A DNA stretch of 64,000 nucleotides. Origin: Cyathus striatus. Lineage: Eukaryota; Basidiomycota; Agaricomycetes; Agaricales; Nidulariaceae. Below, piece after piece: positions 54,773 through 64,000 of the stretch. Location: NCBI GenBank assembly GCA_025738555.1, contig JAOVFP010000005.1:1178001-1242000 (forward strand). Direction: 5' to 3'. A program made the position numbers and the translations under genes. The stretch's first letter is position 1; each line of letters starts with the position of its first letter. A model generated the notes under the pieces. It saw only the letters and a program-made list of their open reading frames with translations, did no database searches and was not told the origin of the DNA.

Positions 54773-57037
54773 ATGAGAATGATAGATGGATAGATGACAC
54801 ATTCTACTCCAAACTAGAAGTAGGAGCCGGCATTGCTGAACATCGGAATTCAATTTTATTTGATGGATTTGAGTGTGGTTGTTAGGCTTTCCATACACAA
54901 CAACACAACCTGACAGCCCAGGAATGGAATTATTCCCTTCACCTACATATTCCAATTGCAGTGATTCCTCAACAAACTCTATCCTGCCACTCCAAATTTC
55001 TGACAATAATCATCCAAGCCCCACACTGCATCAAGGCTCACAACAGAGTCAGAGGACTTTAAAGAAGGGAGGTAATGAAGCAATAGATGTATGTACATTC
55101 TTTGAGGCACAGGGCAGTTTCCATTATTGTTTATTCTGCAAGTAAGTCATGACTGATCGATTTTTATTATAATTACTCAGCAATATTTTAGGCATCAACA
55201 CACTATTCAACCTACAGTAGACAAGGCTACACAGTTCAAAACTACAACCAGTACAACAACACTTCGAAAACATCTTGCTAACTATCATGGTGATCCATGG
55301 GTTTCTGGGTGTGAAAAGCTAAATATTTCCATTACTGTGCAGGTGGCTCAGAAGGCTGTTTGTGAATACAAGGCCAGCAGAGGTTACACTAGTAGTTCTG
55401 ATATGAGCAACTATAGTGTCAAGAGACAGCCTTATTCACCTGCTGCTTTTCTAGATGCAATTGTAGAATTTATCATGTCTGATGATCAGGTATGTTTATG
55501 AACATAAAAGTTGTAAATATTTTTAACAGTAAGTTGTAGAGCATTAATGTTATTGAGAACCCAAAACTGCATTCCATTTTCCTGATGCTGTGTGAGGATT
55601 TGAATGATTCTGACATCCCACATCATACCAAAGTCCGTGAACACATTAATAAGGTCTGGGGAAATTATCTCGACAGTCTACAAGGCAAATTGGCAGTAAG
55701 TCTAGCTCGTAACTAGTTGGTATTTAACTGATTGTCAATATCACTTAGAATGCATTAGGAAAGGTTTCTGTGACTACTGATATCTGGACTGATCCAAATT
55801 TAACTCCATTTATGGCAGTCACAATTCATTGGATTCAGACTGTAAAAGTAAATACATCACAGGGCTCACAGTATACATTACATCTTCAATCAGATTTGAT
55901 TGGGTTCTATCACCTTCCTGGTTGCCATGATGGTGAACACTTAGCAGCTGTGTTCATGCATGTTCTAGATCGAATCAATATCACTTCACATGTGTGTATT
56001 AACATTAATCAACTTGTAAAATTAAGAGTGTTCTAATGTTTTTTTAGATGGGCTGGATAACCCTTGATAATGCTTCAAATAATGATACTTTTCTCACAAA
56101 ATTTAGTGAGAAGCTTGCTGCACATGGATTAATATTTAATCATGTCAAATGTCACACTAGGTTAGTTAATTACTCAATAGTGAATTCTGATGTGACTTTA
56201 TGATTTGTTTAGGTGCTTTCCACATGTAGTAAACCTTGCAGTGAAGGCTATTACAACCTCCATTGCAAGGTATGACTTTGAAAATGATTCTGGATTTGGA
56301 ACCTATATGGATCAACTTAATAATGATCCTATTGTGAAGTTATGAACCCTTATATGCATGGTAAGTGATTTTTATGACAATATTTTGTTTGTGGCTCATA
56401 CATTGTCTCAGATGCAATCATCTCCTGATCAGAGACAGGCATTTTCAAGCATTGCAGACTCAATATATGAGAAACCTCTGCAGCTCCTTCGAGATGTTGA
56501 GAAAAGATGGTCATCTACACTGCTAATGATTGAGCAGGGGCTTTACTTGTGACAGGTTCTTATTGCTGATATACTAACTTATACATTTTTATCCTCTGAC
56601 TTGTAGGCAATTGAAACTTTTCTTACCATACCAAAATTTGATATTCCTCCCCAGAATGCTCTCACAGAGGATGAATGGGATGCACTTGCTGCATTTAAAC
56701 TGATTCTCGATGTATGTTGACCTGTTGTTTTTCTGTGTATTATTTTATAACCAAGAATAAAAAATACCACATGCATTTCAACAATGGCTTTCAAGTGAAT
56801 CAACACCAACACTATGTGATGCTGTTCCATCATTCCAAGCTATGATGCAAGTTTGGAGATCTCACCAGCATGATCACCCTGAAACTGTGGCAATTGTCCA
56901 GGCTGGAATTGACAAACTGGAAGTATACTATGAGCATACTAGACTTGCCCCAGCATACATTGTTTCTATGAGTAAGTTTTGATTTGTGCGAAATATGTCT
57001 TAACTTACTGTATATCATTTATAGTTCTGAATCCTTC

Positions 57038-58486
57038 AGTAATTTACACTCCCCCAAGAGGTCTGTACGGATCTGTACGGATCCGTGCGGATTCTGTGCG
57101 GATCCGTACAGACCCGTACAGACCTGTATAGATACCATACAGAATTTATATACTAGCTATTATTATTATTAGAGGTGATTATTCTATATGGATTCCATAC
57201 ATATTCTGCATGGATTCTGTGTGGATTTATGCATTGCTGCCTTGTCACACATGTCAAGTATAACCCTAGGTGAAAAGTGTCACACTATACAAAATCCATG
57301 ATACACTCAATATATAGTATCATTCTCAATGCATAGTATCGCACTTAATGCATAGTGTTATGCTTAATGTATAGTGTCACACTCAACACTTAGTGTCACG
57401 CTTAATGCAGAGTGTCACACTCATCACATAGTGTTATGCTTAATGCATAGTGTCACACTCAATACTTAGTGTCATGCTTAATGTATAGTGTTATGTTTAA
57501 TATATAGTGACACACTTAATGCATAGTGTCATGTTTAATGTATAGTGTCACACTCAATGCTTAGTGTCACACTCAACGCTTAGTGTCACACTCAACACTT
57601 AGTGTCACGCTTAGTCACACTCAACACCTAGTGTCACACTTAATGCATAGTGTCATGTTTAATGTATAGTGTCACACTCAATGTTTAGTGTCACACTCAC
57701 CACTTGGTGTCACACTTAGTCACACTCAACACCTAGTGTCACGCTTAATGCATAGTGTCATGTTTAATGTATAGTGTCACACTCAATGTTTAGTGTCACA
57801 CTCAACGCTTAGTGTCACGCTTAGTCACACTCAACACCTAGTGTCACGCTTAATGCATAGTGTCACACTTAATGCATAGTGTCACACTCAACACCTAGTA
57901 TCACACTCAACACCTAGTGTCATGTTTATAGTGTCACATTTAACATATAGTGTCACACTCAACATCTAGTATCACACTCAACACCTAGTGTCACGCTTAT
58001 AGTGTCACATTTAACGTATAGTGTCACACTCAATACCTAGTATCATACTCAACACCTAGTGTCACGCTTATAGTGTCACATTTAATGTATAGTGTCACAC
58101 TCAACACCTAGTGTCACGCTTATAGTGTCACATTTAATGTATAGTGTCACACTCAACACCTAGTATCACACTCAACACCTAGTATCACACTCAACACCTA
58201 GTATCATACTTAATGCAGTGTGTCACATGCAAGAAAATAAGTGTAATAAAATTCTGTACAGATTCTGTACAGAATTTTCAGGTCTGTAATGCGGAATTCC
58301 GAGGAATTCTGCGTAATCCGTACGGAATTTTCGAAATCTGTGCGGAATCTGTACAGACCCAAAAAAACCTCTGCCAAAATGAAAAAAATCTGTGCAGATT
58401 CCGCACAGATTCCGAAAATTCCGTACAGATTCCGCACGGATTCCGCGCAGATCCGTACAGAACACATGGCTAAGTGTAAAGAGCTC
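57038..58486. mobile_element. TIR element with 9-bp target duplication, minisatellite centre
   Basis: GAATCCTTC flanks both ends (57029-57037 and 58487-58495). The right end reads inward GAGCTCTTTACACTTAGCC then TGTTCTGTACGGATC, the same termini as the foldback at 31451; the left end is a diverged form, AGTAATTTACACTCCCCC then GTCTGTACGGATC. Subterminal CTGTACGGATC motifs repeat at both ends. Nearly 1 kb of the centre is a 19-bp minisatellite. The 9-bp duplication suggests Mutator-like mobilisation. It interrupts hAT-2 in coding sequence. Confidence 0.88.
57260..58215. repeat. 19-bp minisatellite, about 50 units
   Basis: The unit is TAGTGTCACACTCAACACC with alternating variants (TAGTGTCACGCTTAATGCA, TAGTRTCACATTTAATGTA). 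Variants recur in higher-order groups, for example pairs with TTATAGTGTCACATTTAAYG between 57920 and 58150. The units are purely tandem, with no unique spacers. Confidence 0.95.
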
Positions 58487-59460
58487 GAATCCTTCTATTA
58501 AATTACAGTACTTTTTAGAACAAGAACCTAATTGAGTACAATGGGCAAAGGAGGTATTTATTAATGAGGTGTGTATGTTACAATTTTTTACAGAATATCT
58601 AATAATATGTATATTAGCTTCATCCATACTATGAAATATCACAGACTGCGCAAACTCCAGCACACACTGGAAGACAATCACAAATTTTACATGAACATGC
58701 TGATTCCTGGGCTGATGTCTTACTGGGGTTCAAGAGTGGGAATGAACACAGTACTTGACACACTCTAGAGGCTGAGGTTGATGCATATCTTGCAGACACA
58801 CAGGAAGGAACATCAAGCATTATGTATTGGCAGGTATGTACAATGCCCCACTATATCCAAACTAGTTCAACTTAAAATAAATACACACCAGGAAAGCCAG
58901 TTGCACTTCCCCACAGTTTTTTCAGCGGCTTTGGATTATCTTCCAGTACAAGGTTCTGCAGTCCCATGTGAGTGTGTATTCTCTTCTGGGAAGGAGACAT
59001 TGACCATGAGGTGCAGCTGCATTCTACCTGAGCTGATGGAACCATTACAAATGTTAAAATTTCATTTTCATTCTGGGCATACACTCAACTTTACAGATGG
59101 CTTAAGTAGGTAGCAGCAAGTTTTGGAATTAGAGACAGAAAATGCGAATGAGTTTGGAGTAGCGGAGGACATTACTACTTTTATCCAGTCTCTTTTGGAC
59201 AAGTAATAAACTTCACACAATAAATACTTTGTTCTTGGTTGTATTCTAGCTTACAATTGTCGTGCAAAGGGTTTGGTACCTCTTCAAAGAAAACACATTG
59301 TAATTACATCCCATAAACACCTATATATTGTACCTGAGTTGCCACTTATCCAGCTCAGCTCACTGAGTGGGAGTAAGCTGAGTTGTACCTGATTGACTTA
59401 GCTCAAGAGCGGTGCTGGCAGGGACACAAAGTTATCCTGAGCTGAGTGGCAGCAACACTA

Positions 59461-60389
59461 CCTAAGGCATAAATAGGAACATGATTAATTTCCTCTTTCT
59501 ATACCTTTCAATTTGAAGATTGTAGATTGGATCTATGTCTTTGTACATTTCTAGCTTAAAGTACCTAGTTTAGTAAATTAAAATATATGTAATTTCACTC
59601 ACACCATGTACATTCACTAAGAAAGTGCTTGGTGGGCAAGACTCAGATGCAAGATGCTTCCAGGTGAAGTAAGGTAACAGGAAGGGGTCAAAGACTGATG
59701 TTCAATAAGGAATGTGAGCTTAGCTAACACTTTGATGCACACTCCTTAATTTGAACTTAACACAGGCTTATGACTTTAACTCTCATTGCACTCTGAATCT
59801 CTTAGCTCTCACAAATACTAGCAAAGACTGCTGAATCATACTTCTCAGGACACAGGAGACTGCACTCATACTACTCTACTCTACCATTAAATATCATACA
59901 GAACTATAGTTAGAGAAACTATATAGTTGATACAAATACAGTAATTTACACATTAGCTAAGCAGTAAGGTAGATGTTTAGACTGGATATAGGCAAGAGGT
60001 GTCAGATCTAGTGATTGCAGTTGTCCATAATGTCATAGGGTAGGGGGGGGGGGGTACCCTACAAATTTGGTTTATCACAGTTTGTGGCATGTCAGCATGG
60101 CACTCATGTTGGTCAACTGTGAGAACAATTTAAGTTCATCAAACAATGCTGCCATGACTTAGGACTTAGAGTGTGCTTGCCATTGCCTACCTCAAAATGT
60201 CTCATCTCTCTACATGTCTGAGCTCATTAAGGCACATCTTCAACATGTCCTCCCCATGTTATGTACCACCTCTGTGATAGTCTAATAGTGTACATTGTAG
60301 ATACTGTACATCAAGGCTTCATTAATGTTAATATAAATGTCTCAGTGAGTGTTGCTTACCATAAGTTGTTAAGTACTTTATACTAAGTC
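59461..60389. other. gene-free interval with a 12-G run
   Basis: AT-rich sequence with no supported frame. At 60043-60054 a run of twelve G sits between GGGTA and TACCCT, giving a small inverted repeat around a homopolymer. Nothing else recognised. Confidence 0.45.
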
Positions 60390-60755
60390 TCATGTTCCTT
60401 GTGCAGATATTATATTTAAATGTTTTGAATTGTATAGTACATGTACAGAAGATGTTATTCCTTTGTCCAACTCACAGAATATCATCCAATGTCCTGGTAC
60501 TAACTGACTATTGTCATTTATAACCTGGAGTCTTCTGCAGTTCACAATCCAGACTTGGACACCAGATCTTGTACTAGCTACTCTTACTAGGAGAGATCCA
60601 AGTTTGCACCAATAGATGCACTGGAATTGCCCAATATCAAGGTTCTCTTGAAATTGGCCAAGATCATGTGCATTACATAGTGCATCTAAAGCACCAGAGA
60701 TACTTTCCTTACAAACTACTGTACCATTTAAATAAATTTGACAGTCATGTGTCAT
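60390..60755 (-). CDS. open frame of 121 codons, unrecognised
   Basis: Uninterrupted minus-strand frame with ordinary amino-acid composition, including ALDALCNAHDLGQFQENLDI and GHWMIFCELDKGITSSVHVL. No family, splice context or paralogue supports it. It could be an exon of a decayed transposon gene. Confidence 0.3.
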   Translation of the reverse strand: MTHDCQIYLNGTVVCKESISGALDALCNAHDLGQFQENLDIGQFQCIYWCKLGSLLVRVASTRSGVQVWIVNCRRLQVINDNSQLVPGHWMIFCELDKGITSSVHVLYNSKHLNIISAQGT

Positions 60756-62238
60756 GGGGGCCTTGTGTCATGTTGAAATTTAGCACATGTCATGCATAAT
60801 GGAGGCCTGGTGCAGAAAGGTATTGGCATGATGGATAATAGCACTCAGGGTGCTAATGCTGCCAAAAGGCACATTAAACAGAAATTGGGTATTAATTTGT
60901 GTAATTTGTGGTAGTTGTTATTACATTGTGTTTTTATGCTTTCATTTGTATTCTATAATCATTATAAGCAGTTGAGATTTTATTGAGGAGTGCTGAAATT
61001 TAATATGTGTCATGATGAGATTTATAATGGTGTTGAAAGGCAATAGTGGTTTTGCCTGTTATGGTGCCTACCCCTGTGTTGAATTGATTTAAATGGTACA
61101 GTATTAGTTGCCATCAGCTAATATAGAAGGTGGATGAATGTAAGTAAACTATACAAGATGAGACTTTTCTTGTATGTTATTTCATTAATCATTTATTTGA
61201 CTAGACAACTCTTTTTCATCTTTACATTCATCAAGGAACATGGAAATTCAATATTCATTCTGTAAACCTACAACAAGTATAATAACACCACCCAGAGTGC
61301 ACACAGCTCCTATTTCCTTTTGTTATGGTAATATTGCCAGTATTCTTTTCCACCTTACTCACATTATTTGACAGCTTCAGCTCACAATGCTATACTTGAT
61401 TGTTTAACTTATATTCAGTGTGTGTATATAGCTATATGTAATTATATATTAATACATCTAGTTTTAATATTCATGCAAGCAGCTTGTAGATACACTTGCA
61501 ATACTTAAAAAAGGTTGGAAATGATGGATTGACAATGGCACAACCAACTAGGAGATGCCAGATGCCAAGCAGTGCAAATTGATGGAATTCTGAAACAGCT
61601 ATAGAGTGCCACCCTCCTGGGAATAGTCTCATGTGGCAGAATGGGATGACTGAGATCACTAGATCTGACTCTTGGATATAGGCATCTGGGATGGACCAGA
61701 GTAAATCACAGATATACAAACATATGAGCACCAAGAATGAGTCTATATGGGAAGATAGTGAAGGACAATAACTCATTCTGCAGGAAGAACACTCCATATG
61801 GAGTGGTGTTAGCCAAAATTATCATAAAAGTGTAGTGTTTTATGATTGTGGCAATCTTCTATCTAATAATCACCTAGATTATAAGTGATCATTAGGCATT
61901 TTGAAGGGTTATTCAGCCATTAATACTGGATCTAGTGGTGGTCATAAGTAATCAATGAATGTTTCAATGGGTTATTTGTAGAGGGTGTTATACTCTATAA
62001 CTTACAGTCCCACCAAGTACACCTGACCAAGTCAAATTGGTAAGTCTATGTAAGATGGGAGTAAGTCCCTGTACAAGTATGCATGGCTATGGTTAAATAG
62101 AATATGTGTTTGGCTAAATCCCCTGGGACAAACATGACAATAACAAGGTAAAGTCTGAAGTGACAACCATGCTGCTTACACACACCCCCTTTTGACCACA
62201 TCCAGGTGGTCTACATTCCATACTCCAGAGTAGTGGGG
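60756..62238. other. interval with one decayed coding stretch
   Basis: In 61500-61800, a plus-strand reading with a few stops gives PTRRCQMPSSAN (stop) WNSETAIECHPPGNSLMWQN and SQIYKHMSTKNESIWEDSEG, which looks like protein. A TGA sits where Arg would fit. 61809-62146 begins TGTTA and ends TAACA like an LTR but lacks a duplication. The remainder is AT-rich without features. Confidence 0.3.
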
Positions 62239-63930
62239 TTATGCTGACAGTGGGTCATTGTAGACAGGAACATCCTGAATGCTACCTGCAGGTGAGGGTG
62301 ATTCCCTCACTTTGTCCATTGGATGATCATCTGGTGGGACATTAGTCCCCCTGTTAGCTTCAGGATCCAGCCCCTCTACTGGTGGGCCATTAGACCCCCT
62401 GTCCTGAGAGATTGATGGAGGAGGGAGGGATACTTGCAGCAAGGGTGGAGTACCATCCATTGATATGGCCTGTGATGTGGTAAGGTCATGCTCCATGGGG
62501 GGATGGTGCTGGGCAGTGCTATTTGCAACATGGGTGTACTGTGGATCCCTGGTGGATAGGAATCAGAAGGTAGAGGTGTCACCCATTATCAGCCATAGTC
62601 CCCTTTATGGGCAGGTTCCTTGGGATGCAGCAATATGCTGCAGTGTATGGATTCAGTCCAAGTTGTCTGGAGCTGGAGTCCACCAACCTGCCCATTCAGA
62701 GATGGCAGGTGGTTCCCTGAACTCATCCAACTGTTGTAGTCATTTGTCATCTATTGCATCTAATGTGGAGTGCAGGAACATGGTACCCACATAGTGGCCT
62801 TTGAGGTAGTGTAGCCCATAGAGGTATGCATAGTCAATCCATGCAGGGGTTATTCCATTCCTGATGAGTGATTCAATGATACCAGCTCAAGTGATGTTAG
62901 GGGTGTGAGCCTCCTTGATGTGTATTTGTCTGAATGCAAAGTCAGACCCAGTCTGTGGGGTAAAAGGTTCTCCAGGGTGGGCAATGTTCTGCTGAGTTAT
63001 CTTGTGATACAAGTGTGGTTGGGCCATGAGAAATGCAAATTCCCTTAGGTAGGCTGCCCTCACAGTTGTCCTGAAGGGGGCTGTTGCCCTACCTAATGAG
63101 TACGCGAAGGCTGTCCTCCTACACACCTGGAATCCAAAGTCTATCACTATTTTAGTAATGTGGTTATAACTCTCTGGATGTCCATGATGCACTATATATT
63201 GGCAGATATGGTCAATCCTCATCAGGTCAGTATTACTGGGCATTGGTAACCCAGCTCCTTCTGATGCATTACAAGTGTTCTCTGAGAGTAATGTCACTAG
63301 TCTTTCAATAATGGGGATCCCCATTGGATGCAGTGTATCTGAGATGGGTATACCATCTCTGAATGTATTGGCCATTAGCTGGTGATACATTGTATGGTCC
63401 CTATCCTCTGGTCATGTGTTTTCAGCTACTAGCCTGAGGGTTCATAGCAACTCATACATTTGGATCCTATCTTCAGCTTTGTATGTTGAGCTCTGGGCCA
63501 AGTCATTCAGGCAGTTCACCTGTAGGGGGTTCATGGGGAAGCTGCATGGAGCTATTCCATATATTGGACTGTTTGGTACATATGGCCTGTTGCTGCATAC
63601 TTCAACTCTGGATGCTTCCATGGCTAGTGCCTCAGCATATGTGGTGTTTGTGCATCAGGACATGTATATAGTGGGTCTGTACATCCCTGCTGGGGTATTG
63701 TCTCTTTCTAGCCTTCTTTGTCAGTTGGCAATTATCCTGAATACATCTGGGATGCATCCCATTACACCATCTTGGTCTTCCTGCCTCTGAGCCATTTGTC
63801 AGTCATATTGCTGCTGTGCAGCTCTTATGTCCCTTATTTTCCAGTTCCACTGTTTCTCAGACATCCAGTCTTCCCTCTCTGGGTCCAGTGGTGTAAAGGA
63901 CCACATATGATACATCTGTTAGGCATTGTT
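62239..63930 (-). pseudogene. unrecognised gene with many CGA-to-TGA-type stops
   Basis: On the minus strand, one frame reads across about 1.7 kb with repeated single-codon breaks. It runs from PLDPEREDWMSEKQWNWKIR near 63885, through MYRPTIYMS (stop) CTNTTYAEALAMEASRV and the open stretch MYHQLMANTFRDGIPISDTL (63390 to 62887), to a Pro/Ser-rich C-terminal part (62496-62239). At least five breaks are TGA and fit an Arg codon (QYD-stop-QMAQRQE, YELL-stop-TLRLVAENT and others). The core 63390-62887 is helical with LHPMGIPIIERL and SLGRATAPFRTTVRAAYLRE. I do not recognise the family; a retroelement or mushroom-specific gene is possible. It starts to the right of 63930. Confidence 0.5.
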
Positions 63931-64000
63931 TAGTTATGTTTGCCAATAGCCTTAAGCCATTGGTCTCTATTTACAAACACTTACACAATATGATGGACAA

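Larger units (their letters stand above)
54873..59115 (+). pseudogene. hAT transposase, many exons, disrupted
   Basis: Exon 1 (to 55141) ends in HYCLFCK; a 50-bp intron leads to exon 2 (55192-55489) with TTLRKHLANYHGDPW, together a BED-type zinc finger. The following exons read VTTDIWTDPNLTPFMAVTIHW (about 55775), GWITLDNASNNDTFLTKF (about 56050), CFPHVVNLAVKAI (about 56218) and LLRDVEKRWSSTLLMIEQG (about 56490). The C-terminal dimerisation part DYLPVQGSAVPCECVFSSG is near 58930. Damage includes a TGA at about 56343 and the 1449-bp insertion at 57038; further stops lie in 58520-58560. Known role: hAT transposition; inactive here. Confidence 0.75.
54773..59460 (+). mobile_element. second hAT element (hAT-2), left end unresolved
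   Basis: The right end is the inverse of TAGTGTTGCTGCCACTCAGC at 59460, matching the TAGTGTTG termini of 37841-40577 and 36391-37305. A matching left terminus was not found near 54773, so the left side may be truncated. It encodes a many-exon hAT transposase that is decayed and is itself split by the 57038-58486 element. Confidence 0.65.

Noticed and set aside
57260..58215. CRISPR-like array of regular 19-bp repeats
   Set aside because: Units are directly tandem with no unique spacers and the context is eukaryotic; it is a minisatellite.
60043..60054. Telomere- or G-quadruplex-type feature at the 12-G run
   Set aside because: It is a single homopolymer without repeated G-tracts of telomere type; slippage is a sufficient explanation.
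61809..62146. Candidate LTR with TGTTA...TAACA ends
   Set aside because: The flanks (GAGTG / AGGTA) do not form a duplication, and no primer-binding site or second LTR was found; chance is not excluded.

Overview
The window looks like gene-poor, repeat-rich nuclear DNA of a mushroom-forming basidiomycete (Agaricomycetes). The reasons are short GT-AG introns (about 46-57 bp), a Mid2-like secreted/single-pass membrane protein family of the kind common in agarics, a HAM1-like (DUF5923-type) gene fragment, and several agaricomycete-type transposase families (Helitron, hAT, Tc1/IS630-like, and a protein family with D / CxxH / E residues). No housekeeping gene, rRNA gene or credible functional tRNA gene was seen. 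Most coding sequence is transposon-derived or decayed. Two genes read as intact after splicing: the hAT transposase at 38005-40383 (minus) and the membrane protein at 51625-52987 (plus).

Layout. 1-13.0 kb holds three Helitron copies: H1 is cut by the window edge and carries a TA-flanked MITE; H2 is nearly full length; H3 is a helicase-half fragment butted onto the H2 3' end. 13.0-18.3 kb is duplication block A: a TIR element with a 9-bp target duplication, an unrecognised gene remnant, membrane-protein copy 1 (frameshifted) and a hAT-type MITE. 18.6-22.8 kb is a decayed Tc1/IS630-like transposase gene whose region contains a 1.6-kb minisatellite element. 24.0-25.8 kb is a truncated HAM1-like gene. 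26-31.4 kb has no clear gene but holds a solo LTR with a 5-bp duplication. 31.45-34.17 kb is a large foldback element with 731-bp arms carrying tRNA-like Pol III boxes; it truncates membrane-protein copy 2 (to 35.24 kb). 35.7-47.9 kb is block C: a perfect 73-bp palindrome, a hAT MITE, an intact hAT transposon, a second TIR transposon only 22 bp further on with an unusual transposase candidate, and membrane-protein copy 3 split by a 1.3-kb foldback. 47.9-53.6 kb is a LINE-like fragment and block D with intact copy 4. 53.6-54.8 kb is partial block E. 54.8-59.5 kb is a second, decayed hAT gene split by a TIR element with a 9-bp duplication. 60-64 kb holds unrecognised decayed coding sequence.

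How it fits together. The membrane-protein locus has been copied four to five times with its upstream region. Because the paralogues align, each one serves as an empty site for insertions in the others, so element ends and target duplications can be read directly. Across the Helitron copies, and in other decayed ORFs, the stops are repeatedly TGA where a sister copy has CGA. In two codons the three Helitron copies show CGA, TGA and CAA. That pattern fits deamination at methylated CpG.

Limits: everything here was done by eye from the sequence. Exon limits of decayed genes and family names marked as inference need similarity searches.
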